A DNA stretch of 20,875 bases from Isotricha intestinalis (taxonomy: Eukaryota; Ciliophora; Litostomatea; Vestibuliferida; Isotrichidae), in assembly GCA_023807065.1 (NCBI GenBank), contig JAJJLU010004005.1:1-20875 (forward strand), given 5' to 3'. This document shows positions 1-6,938 of this stretch, one piece after another. The position numbers and the translations under genes were made by a program. Every line of letters starts with the position of its first letter. Within the stretch, counting starts at the first letter, position 1. Below the pieces are notes generated by a model that did not search any database, was not told the DNA's origin, and worked only from the letters and a program-made list of their open reading frames with translations.

Positions 1-77
1 TGGAAATATTATTATCATTAGATGAATCTTTAATATTATAAGTCATAGAGCAATTTTTATATTTTTCACATTCAAAT
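1..77. repeat. 77-bp exact repeat, copy 1 (also 1245-1321)
   Basis: Bases 1-77 match 1245-1321 exactly; base 78 is T where base 1322 is A. The same 77 bases appear inverted at 20799-20875, the other end of the window. They encode the start of the mature part of the secreted protein (residues FECEKYKNCSMTYN and onward). 77 is a standard k-mer size in de Bruijn assemblers, so the window ends are probably graph junctions where two gene copies merge into one path. Confidence 0.95.
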
Positions 78-121
78 TTTTTAGTAAGATTAAAGAAAAG
101 AAATAAGAAAATAAAGGTCAT
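1..121 (-). CDS. Secreted-protein gene, 5' part only (left copy)
   Basis: The gene starts with ATG at 121-119 on the minus strand and runs off the window edge after 40 codons. The N-terminus, MTFIFLFLFFNLTKKFEC, is a hydrophobic leader typical of a signal peptide. It is followed by a Cys-containing, sequon-rich sequence identical to that of the ORF at 829-1365. The gene lies about 456 bp downstream of the galE stop codon on the same strand. I do not recognise the family. It is the mirror image of 20755-20875. Confidence 0.6.
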   Translation of the reverse strand, partial: MTFIFLFLFFNLTKKFECEKYKNCSMTYNIKDSSNDNNIS

Positions 122-577
122 TCGATTTAATATAAAAAAAATAAAGTAAAACAAAAAAGTAGTATCTATTAAATTATAAAAAAATTTTTCTTAATTTATT
201 GAATAACTTTTTTATTAAAATAAAATAAAAGCATAGTTAACAATTTATCTTTAAATCTTTTGAAAATTAATTATAATTTTTTTATTATTAATTAACTTTA
301 TTATATATTTTTTTGAAGAATAAAGAAGTTATTTAAAATTTTTTTATATAATTCAATAAAGTCAAAGCTTGAAATTAATCAAATGAATAATAAACTCTTT
401 CAAAAAATCAAAACTAAATAAATTAAAATTTCATTGATCTAATTGAAAGCCTATAAAATAGTTTTATATATCATGAATAAATTGTAATCTTCAAAAAAAA
501 AGGATAAAAATTTGTAATTTTATAAACTCAAAAAATATAATATAACCCTTAATTTTAAATTTAAAAAACAATTATTT
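122..577. other. Spacer between galE remnant and secreted-protein gene (left)
   Basis: This AT-rich spacer is part of the inverted repeat and mirrors 20299-20754. I see no ORF, tRNA or other recognisable element. Both mismatches between the two arms fall here (165 and 522), as expected if coding DNA is more constrained or if the copies are young. Confidence 0.6.
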
Positions 578-862
578 CTATTCTTTTTTCTTATTCTTCA
601 AAATAAAATTCCAAGTATCCCTACACATATCTTCAATATTTCTTTCACATTTCCATCCTAACTCCTTCAATGCTTTATCACAATTAGCATAACAAACTGC
701 AATATCTCCAGCTCTCCTTCCAACAATTTTATAATTAACTTTTACATTATTAACTTTTTCGAAAGTATTAACCAAATCTAAAACAGAGAAACCTTTCCCA
801 GTTCCTAAATTATAAATTTCCACTCCTTTCATATTCCTAATTTTTTCAATTGCCTTAATATA
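578..862 (-). pseudogene. galE: Truncated UDP-glucose 4-epimerase, C-terminal end only
   Basis: Reading from 861 down to 578, this equals the last 94 codons of the intact galE at 19291-20298. The largest ATG-led ORF inside it (832-578, 84 residues) is identical in protein sequence to the intact gene's end, including the RRAGDIAVCYAN stretch and the terminal KNKKKE before TAG. It lacks the NAD-binding Rossmann part and the Tyr/Lys catalytic pair, so it cannot be an epimerase. Upstream it joins directly to the body of a secreted-protein gene. It is best seen as a 5'-truncated duplicate; expression of the 84-residue piece is possible but unsupported. Confidence 0.85.
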
Positions 863-1365
863 TTTATTGTTCTATTAAAATTTGTTAAATTATCTATTTG
901 AAATGTATTACTTTGAATATTTAATTCTATAATTGAAGAAGGAAAATAATAAGATAAATTTGGAAACTTAAATATTATTTCAGAAGAATTTATCGATTTA
1001 TAACTACAATTAACATTAATTTGATGATTTATATCTTCTAAATTAATTATATTATTAGTTTCATTTAATAATTCTGGAAAAAAATTTTGAGAATCTTGAC
1101 ATGATGAAAAATAGATATTATCACAACTAATTAATACACCAAATTTAATATGAGAATTATTAGATGAAAAATTAAATGAAATTATATCATCAACTTCTGC
1201 TGAAAAAACATTTTCAACAGAATTATTATTATAATAAATTTCTATGGAAATATTATTATCATTAGATGAATCTTTAATATTATAAGTCATAGAGCAATTT
1301 TTATATTTTTCACATTCAAATAATTTAATAATGTTCAAATAAACAAAATAAAATATCCATATCAT
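829..1365 (-). CDS. Secreted, sequon-rich protein; chimeric 3' end
   Basis: The 178-residue ORF starts with a hydrophobic leader (MIWIFYFVYLNIIKLFEC, probable signal peptide). A mature region follows with several Cys and many N-x-S/T sequons (NCS, NIS, NFS, NNS, NET, NSS, NLS, NLT, NRT), as expected of a secreted or surface glycoprotein. I do not recognise the family. Residues 1-168 belong to this gene. Residues 169-178 (ILRQLKKLGI) are galE DNA read out of frame after the junction at 861/862, ending in a chance TGA. The natural protein is therefore probably longer, and this copy is truncated. Its leader aligns residue by residue with that of the copy at the window ends (MTFIFLFLFFNLTKKFEC), while the following 77 bp are identical in DNA. 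Confidence 0.65.
   Translation of the reverse strand: MIWIFYFVYLNIIKLFECEKYKNCSMTYNIKDSSNDNNISIEIYYNNNSVENVFSAEVDDIISFNFSSNNSHIKFGVLISCDNIYFSSCQDSQNFFPELLNETNNIINLEDINHQINVNCSYKSINSSEIIFKFPNLSYYFPSSIIELNIQSNTFQIDNLTNFNRTINILRQLKKLGI
1245..1321. repeat. 77-bp exact repeat, internal copy
   Basis: Direct repeat of 1-77 at a distance of 1244 bp. It lies inside the secreted-protein ORF at 829-1365. Flanking DNA differs on the 5' gene side (1322 onward versus 78 onward), although the encoded signal peptides are clearly related. Confidence 0.95.
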
Positions 1366-1978
1366 TTAAGATGAATTATAATCCTTACTATAAATAAAAG
1401 AAAATAGACGAAATACTTTAAAAATAAAAAAAAAAAATATTATAAACTCTAATATAAATTTTTTTAATAATTATTAAAAAAAACTTAAATATATAAAAAT
1501 ATTTTATTACAAAAGATTAATAAAAGAAAAAATATTTGGAATAAAATTTTACAGTTTTATAAAAATAAATATCTTTTTTTTACGAAAATTAATATATTTT
1601 TTATAAAACAATTATTAATTTCATTTTTATCTGTTTTTTTCAAATGATTTTTCAATCTTTTAATCAAATTTTCAAATTTAAAGAATTAAAGTATATTTTG
1701 AATTAAATTGATTTTTATAAAGAAATATTTCAAAAATAATTTCTGTTACTGTTTATATTTTTCTTGATATGATAATAATTTAAATTGTTTTATCTAAAAA
1801 ATAATATTTTAAAATTTTGGGAAAAAAAATTAATGGAAAAATATAATTATTAAAAAAATAAAGGGCAAATAAAAAAAAATTCTTAAATATATAATTTTAA
1901 AAAGCAAAAATATTTTAATAATTGACCTTATTTACATAAATATATAAAAATATAAAAAAAATCTTTTATTTTAATATA
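1366..1978. other. Intergenic region, divergent 5' flanks
   Basis: About 610 bp of very AT-rich DNA lie between the secreted-protein gene (-) and the K/E/N-rich gene (+), and presumably hold the promoters of both. I see long A and T runs, no convincing ORF and no RNA gene. I could not identify a conserved initiator or TATA position. Confidence 0.4.
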
Positions 1979-2680
1979 ATGAATTTTTTTCATTTTTCTC
2001 TTTCTCAAAATAAAGAAGAAAATTTAAAATCAGAAATAAAAAAAAAATTAGAATATTTCAACAAAGATATTCTTATAAATATTAATTGGATGTTAATTGG
2101 AGAAATAATAAAATCAGGAAATAATTTAGCAAAATCTAAAATAAAAGAATTTTTAGGAAAATATGGAAAAGAATTTCAAAATAATAAAATTAATAATGAA
2201 GAAATTGATAATAAATATTTTAAAAATAATAATCAAAAAGAAATTAAAAATTTAAATGATAGTGATTTTATTTTAGAAATTAATTCAAATAGTTTTTCTT
2301 CTTTTTATAAAAATTCAGTTTTTAATAATTCAAAAGATGAAGATAATTATAGTAAATTAAATATTAAAGAATTATCAAAAGATAATAATAATGAATTTGA
2401 AAAAAAAAATTTATTAACTAAAATTGAGATTGGAAAAGAAAATAATAAAAAAGAAATGAATGAAGAAGAAGAAAATTATAAAAATAATTTAAAAGAAAAT
2501 TTAGAAAATAAAAATGAAAACAAAAAAATTGAAAGTAATAATATTGAGAAACAAAAAATTATAAATAATGAAAAAAATGAAGAAAATATTAATGATAATA
2601 ATAAGAAAGAAAACAAAGATGAAAATAAAGAAAAAAATGATAATGAAAATAAAAAAATTTTTTCTACTGAAATATGTTAA
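1979..2680 (+). CDS. K/E/N-rich protein of unknown function
   Basis: A 233-residue ORF starting at the first ATG and ending in TAA. Residues about 10-65 have ordinary composition (one Trp, mixed hydrophobics) and look like a small helical domain. From about residue 70 on, the protein is dominated by Asn, Lys and Glu, with repeats such as NKNENK and NKKENKDENK, so it is probably disordered and highly charged. No signal peptide or membrane segment is visible. I do not recognise it. The next gene (2832-3839) is on the opposite strand, so the two converge across about 150 bp. Confidence 0.6.
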   Translation: MNFFHFSLSQNKEENLKSEIKKKLEYFNKDILININWMLIGEIIKSGNNLAKSKIKEFLGKYGKEFQNNKINNEEIDNKYFKNNNQKEIKNLNDSDFILEINSNSFSSFYKNSVFNNSKDEDNYSKLNIKELSKDNNNEFEKKNLLTKIEIGKENNKKEMNEEEENYKNNLKENLENKNENKKIESNNIEKQKIINNEKNEENINDNNKKENKDENKEKNDNENKKIFSTEIC

Positions 2681-2831
2681 ATTTAAATAAATATATTATT
2701 CAATTTAAAATAACTAATTTTAAATTTTTTAATTATTAAATTTTGACTAATAAAATCTTTTTTAACAATTAAAAATAATTACAAATATTTAAATTAATTT
2801 TAAAAAATAATAAAAGTTAAAATTTAATATT

Positions 2832-3839
2832 TTATCCTAAATGTTCTTCATTTATTTCACCATAAATACTTTTATATTTTTCATAAATATCATTTAAAGT
2901 TTTATTTTTATTTTTAATTCTTTTTAAAGCTTCTGAAAGTTTTCCATATTGTTCATTTAAACTTTCATATTTTTCTTTCCATTCATTCATTTCATTATTA
3001 TTCATATTATTTTTATTGTCTTCAAATTTTTTTATTTTTTCTTTTAATTGAGAAATAATTAATTCTTTTTCATTTAATATATTATCTGAATTTTTATTAT
3101 AATCACTTATCATTTTTTTTTTTTCTTCTTCTATTTCTTTATTTTTTTGAATTAATATTTGATTATTTTCCATTAATTCATTTAATGTTTTTTCTAATTT
3201 ATTTTTTTCTGTTTTTTGATCCCAATATTTTATTTTTAAATCTTGATTATCTTTTATTATTTTATTTATTTTTTTATTTGAGTCATTTTTATTTAAATTA
3301 AATTGCTCTTTTATTGAATTTAATTCTTCTTTTTTTGAATTAATATTTTCTTTTAATTTTACATTTTCTTTTGAAATATTTTTTAACATTTGACATATAT
3401 TATTATAATTGTCTTGAGTTAAATTTATTTCTTCTTGAATTTTATAATTATTATCTTTTAAATTCTTTAATTCTAATTGTAAAATATTATATTTTTCATT
3501 CAAATTTTCTTTTTTTTCTTCTTCATTTTGATTATTTATATTTAAACTTAAATTTTCATTATTTTCTTTTAAAATATTTTCATTATTCTTTAAATACTTT
3601 TTTTTCTTTCTTCCTCTTCTTTCAATTTTTGGAAAATTTTTGTCATATTCTTTTAATAAGGTTTTGGCATATTTTTCATTTATTTTTCTTTGAGGTTTCC
3701 ATATTGTTTCTCCATTTGAATATTGAATATAATAAATATATTTTTCTTTTGAATCTTCCTTTCTATCTAAAATTTTTTTGATCTTTATATCTTTTATTGT
3801 ACTTTTCTTTCCCATTGAGAACTTTTTTATTATTTTCAA
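2832..3839 (-). CDS. Chromodomain protein with basic patch and long coiled coil
   Basis: 335 residues. Residues about 18-68 match the chromodomain pattern: an IKKILDRK opening strand, a YIYYIQYSNGETIWKP core corresponding to the canonical YLVKWKGY...NTWEP, and a closing helix ending in LLKEYDKNF. The Trp of TIWKP is a conserved core or cage position. A basic stretch follows (ERRGRKKKK, residues 73-81), similar to an AT-hook and suited to DNA contact or nuclear import. Residues about 105-325 are a nearly unbroken Glu/Lys/Leu/Asn coiled coil. A chromatin-bound, dimerising protein that reads methylated histone tails is the natural inference. M9 (MGKKST) is an alternative start that leaves the domain intact. 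No catalytic domain is present. Confidence 0.72.
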   Translation of the reverse strand: MKIIKKFSMGKKSTIKDIKIKKILDRKEDSKEKYIYYIQYSNGETIWKPQRKINEKYAKTLLKEYDKNFPKIERRGRKKKKYLKNNENILKENNENLSLNINNQNEEEKKENLNEKYNILQLELKNLKDNNYKIQEEINLTQDNYNNICQMLKNISKENVKLKENINSKKEELNSIKEQFNLNKNDSNKKINKIIKDNQDLKIKYWDQKTEKNKLEKTLNELMENNQILIQKNKEIEEEKKKMISDYNKNSDNILNEKELIISQLKEKIKKFEDNKNNMNNNEMNEWKEKYESLNEQYGKLSEALKRIKNKNKTLNDIYEKYKSIYGEINEEHLG

Positions 3840-4135
3840 AATATTTATTTGTTTTTTTTTTAATGTATTAGGTTAATTTTTAAAATTATTTATAAGAGAA
3901 ATATTATTTTTTTCCTCTCAAAAAAAAATTATCAAATAATATTTTGATGAGAATAGAAATAAAAAAAAAACAAAAATAATTTTTTGTGTTATCAATGAGT
4001 GAAAATTATTTATGATAATATTATGGATTATAATTTTCCTAATATTAAATCTAATTTCTAATTTTTATTATTTTTAATTATTAGAATAAAAAATAGAATT
4101 ACATAAATTAATATGATTTCATTTATAATATATTG

Positions 4136-4360
4136 TTAATAAGAAGAACTTTGATTTTTATCTTTTTCATTTAACATCTAAAATGAATATTCAATATTAT
4201 TAATTGGTATTAAATTAATATATTTTTTTTCCCAATGTAATATTTGTCTTTCCCTATTTTTATAATAATAACTAATTCTTAATTATCTTTTAAATATATC
4301 CTTTCTTTCACTCTTAAATAAACTAATAATATCTATATTATTAGTTTTAATATTGTAATA
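4136..4360 (-). pseudogene. Decayed protein-coding remnant
   Basis: In one minus-strand frame, 74 sense and stop codons read as natural protein apart from in-frame stops: TAA at 4285-4283 and TAG at 4180-4178, ending with TAA at 4138-4136. Pieces such as SLFKSERKDIFKR, NRERQILHWEKKYINLIP and MLNEKDKNQSSSY carry Trp, His, Arg and Glu codons that are rare in local spacer DNA. Upstream the frame closes at a TAA (4363-4361). A different frame upstream gives another short protein-like piece, SNKLSEEMN. I read this as a gene decaying by nonsense and frameshift changes. Reading TAA/TAG as Gln would join the pieces, but the intact genes argue against such a code. Confidence 0.4.
4320..4347. repeat. 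12-bp perfect hairpin with 4-nt loop
   Basis: The arms 4320-4331 (AAACTAATAATA) and 4336-4347 (TATTATTAGTTT) are perfect reverse complements around TCTA. A 12-bp stem with a tight tetraloop stands out even in AT-rich DNA. It lies inside the decayed remnant, so its role, if any, is unclear. Confidence 0.75.
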
Positions 4361-4774
4361 TTAATTAAACAATAAATATAAGTTAATTCATTTCTTCAGA
4401 TAATTTATTTGATATACTTTATGAATAATTTGTGATCTTATTTATTTGTTATTGTTAAATTTATATTAAAATTCGAATATTTTTTTTTTTTTTGAACCCA
4501 CCCATTTATGAAATATATATAAATTATTTTCAACAGATTTAATTATATTATGATTACATTGAAAGCAACAAATTTTTAAATCTTGATTTTATTATATTGT
4601 TTTATTTCTTTTTTTTTATCAATTATAATAAAAAGAAATTTTTTCAATAAATTAATGTTTAAAAATAATTAAAATATAAATGTTTTAATAATAATAATAT
4701 TTAATTCATACTAGTTTACAATGTTTTAATAAACATATTTTTTCTACTATTGAAAAAATATCTATCAAATAAAT

Positions 4775-6253
4775 TTAAAAATTATGATTAAAATCATTTT
4801 GATTTTTGTTGATATTTACACTGTTTTGTAAATTAATATTAGATAAATTAGATAAATTTTGTAAATTATTATTATTACTTTCTCCGATTGGATTATTAAA
4901 CAAATTTAGATTATTTTGGGGAAAAAAATTAAAAGTTTGATTTTCATTATTAAAATTATTTACATAATTAATAGAATTCAAATTAAAATTTTGTTGATTA
5001 TTTAATAAGTTTAAATTATCATAAAAAGGATTTTGATTATTTCTTTCATAAATTATTGATTGATTTATATTATTAGAATAAGGAAATATTGGAAAAGGAA
5101 GATTAAAAAATGGATGAGGTAATAATTGTTGATTAATTAAATTATTATTATAATTAGAAATTAAATTTGGATTTGAAAAATAATTGATTGGATTAATTTG
5201 GTTAAATAAATAAGGATTATTTAAATTTTGATTTGGAATTATATTTTTATGTTGAGGAAAAATATTATTTTGAGAAGATAAAAACAAATTTTTCATTAAA
5301 TTATTATTTTGAAATAGATTATTATTATTTATAAAATTATCTTTTTGAAAATTTGATTTAATATTTTTATCATTTAATTGATATAAATTATTTAAATTTT
5401 CAATGTCTTTTTCTTTTTTTTCATTTTCAATAATAGAATTAAATTTAATTGTTCTTTTTTTTCCTAAATTATTATTATTTAAATTATTGAATTGATTATT
5501 ATTTTTATTAGAATTTGAATCATAAGTTCCTAAACTTTTAGTTTTAGAAATTAATGATTCATCATTAGTAACATTATAATTTTCAACTTTATTTATTATT
5601 TGTAATATTTCACTCATTTTTGCTAATTCTTCCATTTTAGTACAATTTGCTTCTTTACAATTTTCATTAAGTAATTTATTTATTAATTTTTTTCTGCTTT
5701 CTTTATCATTTCCTATATTTGGAACATTTATTTCTGATAGATTTTTATTTTCAATATTTAAATTATTGTTTAATAATGTTTTATATTTCGGATATTTTCT
5801 AATGAAAAATATTTTTTTGTTATTATTATTTAATCCTAAAAGTGATTTATTATCATCTAAAAAAAAATCTTCAACACAATTTATATTTTCTTTAAAAGAA
5901 TTTTGAGGAGATAAACAAAATTTATTATTTATATATTCTTCTAATTCTTCATTTGAATAATTATTTATATTGTCTTTATCAATTATTAAATTTGAAGTTC
6001 CTTCTTTTTTATTAAATTTTTTATTTAAATAATTTATAAATTTATCTGAATATACTAATATTTCATTATAATTTTTAGTTTGAGTATATTGTGTCATTTC
6101 TTTAAAATTTTTATCATAAAGTATAAAAGATTCTAAAAATAATCTATGTTCTTTATCAGTGAAATCACCCTTTTCAAAATTTATTTCTTCTTTGTTATTT
6201 ATTGAATTCTGTTCTTCTTTATTCATTTTGGTTTCTAAATTTTTCACATCCAT
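4775..6253 (-). CDS. SHAQKYF-like Myb/SANT protein with N-rich tail
   Basis: 492 residues. Residues about 31-80 (FTDKEHRLFLESF...LYDKNFKEMTQY...YSDKFINYL) follow the single-repeat SHAQKYF Myb pattern: (W/F)T-x-EEH-x-x-FL at helix 1, a YGK(D/N)W-like turn changed to YDKNF, and a third helix where SHAQKYF would be, here reading YSDKFIN. First and second tryptophans are Phe, a common substitution. The rest is mostly low complexity, with Asn-rich runs, NPN and QNN repeats and Pro/Phe-rich pieces near residues 375-400, like activation or condensate-forming regions. A possible helix lies near residues 205-225 (MEELAKMSEILQIINK). A nuclear transcription factor is inferred; the weak third helix lowers certainty. 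It diverges from the gene at 6939. Confidence 0.6.
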   Translation of the reverse strand: MDVKNLETKMNKEEQNSINNKEEINFEKGDFTDKEHRLFLESFILYDKNFKEMTQYTQTKNYNEILVYSDKFINYLNKKFNKKEGTSNLIIDKDNINNYSNEELEEYINNKFCLSPQNSFKENINCVEDFFLDDNKSLLGLNNNNKKIFFIRKYPKYKTLLNNNLNIENKNLSEINVPNIGNDKESRKKLINKLLNENCKEANCTKMEELAKMSEILQIINKVENYNVTNDESLISKTKSLGTYDSNSNKNNNQFNNLNNNNLGKKRTIKFNSIIENEKKEKDIENLNNLYQLNDKNIKSNFQKDNFINNNNLFQNNNLMKNLFLSSQNNIFPQHKNIIPNQNLNNPYLFNQINPINYFSNPNLISNYNNNLINQQLLPHPFFNLPFPIFPYSNNINQSIIYERNNQNPFYDNLNLLNNQQNFNLNSINYVNNFNNENQTFNFFPQNNLNLFNNPIGESNNNNLQNLSNLSNINLQNSVNINKNQNDFNHNF

Positions 6254-6938
6254 TGTTTTTATTTATTAATCTTTTATTATAACACCTATATTATTATATT
6301 TTTATATTTAATACATTATAATAATAATATTTAATTGTTTCATAGAGAAAAGAGTTATTTTTGAATTTATATCTTTATTTTTGTTTTAGTATTTTTTTAA
6401 TTAATTTTTTCAATCTAAGATTTAATTATTTATTACCTTATATTTTTTAATTTTATTTCTTAATATAAAAACTTAAATCCATTTATATTACAAAGTATTT
6501 TATTTATAATAAAATAAAAATCATATGTTAAATAAAAATAATAAAATATATAAGTTAAAAAATATATAAAGTTAATTTAGAAAATGAAAAAATTAATTGA
6601 AATCTTATTAAAAATGTATCCCATATTTATTGAATTTATTATTTTTGGAAATAAAAATAAAAGAAAAATTAAGAAAATTTAATTTAATATATAAAAAAAA
6701 TTATCTTCTATTAAAAAGATTCTATGAATTATACCTTAATAAAAAATGGAAATGTATCATTAATAATTAATTTTAATTAATAAATAAATTATATTAAACT
6801 CATAAATTATTTATTTAAATATTTAAAAGAAAAATTCTTTTATAATAAAAAATATAAGAAGTATAATTAATTTTTACTTAAGTTAAATCATATAAAAAAT
6901 AAATAAGTTAAATAAATATTGTAATTAATTTACAATAA
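6254..6938. other. Divergent intergenic region, promoters of two genes
   Basis: About 685 bp lie between the Myb-like gene (-) and the MGNCC gene (+). The only ORF of note is a 32-codon plus-strand ORF at 6584-6682 (hydrophobic helix then a basic tail), listed separately with low confidence. Otherwise I see AT-rich spacer with no RNA gene. Confidence 0.4.
6584..6682 (+). CDS. Possible 32-residue peptide, hydrophobic then basic
   Basis: ATG at 6584, TAA at 6680-6682. The peptide starts MKKLIEILLKMYPIFIEFII and ends in a run of Lys/Arg/Asn. A membrane-interacting micropeptide, an upstream ORF for the gene at 6939, or chance are all possible. There is no supporting homology, and AT-rich DNA produces such ORFs easily. 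Confidence 0.15.
   Translation: MKKLIEILLKMYPIFIEFIIFGNKNKRKIKKI

Larger units (their letters stand above)
1..861. repeat. Left arm of 861-bp inverted repeat
   Basis: This segment is the reverse complement of 20015-20875; paired positions sum to 20876. I compared it row by row and found two mismatches, 165 versus 20711 and 522 versus 20354. Everything else matched, including all 84 codons of the galE 3' end. Identity stops sharply inside: base 862 does not pair with 20014. The arm holds the 3' part of galE, a spacer, and the first 121 bases of a secreted-protein gene. It could be a real inverted duplication, two alleles joined by the assembler, or an amplification or assembly chimera. Confidence 0.97.
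3840..4774. other. Long intergenic region with a probable gene remnant
   Basis: About 935 bp lie between two minus-strand genes: upstream of the chromodomain gene and downstream of the Myb-like gene. Most is AT-rich with homopolymer runs, for example a T run around 4480-4493. The part at 4136-4360 reads as broken coding sequence and contains a strong hairpin at 4320-4347; both are listed separately. No RNA gene seen. Confidence 0.45.

Noticed and set aside
3371..3781. Plus-strand ORF of 136 codons
   Set aside because: Lies fully inside the chromodomain/coiled-coil gene on the other strand; its Phe/Leu/Tyr-rich composition is the complement of Lys/Glu/Asn codons.
4136..4360. Reassigned code (UAA/UAG = Gln) for the whole genome
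   Set aside because: Hsp70, galE, the adenylation gene and the F-BAR gene use only CAA/CAG for Gln over roughly 2000 codons and end properly at TAA or TAG. Absence of TGA in spacer frames is expected when G is rare.
4440..4560. Possible tRNA T-arm (TGGGTTCAAA on the minus strand near 4500)
   Set aside because: No acceptor, D-arm or anticodon stem can be placed around it; a long A run follows.
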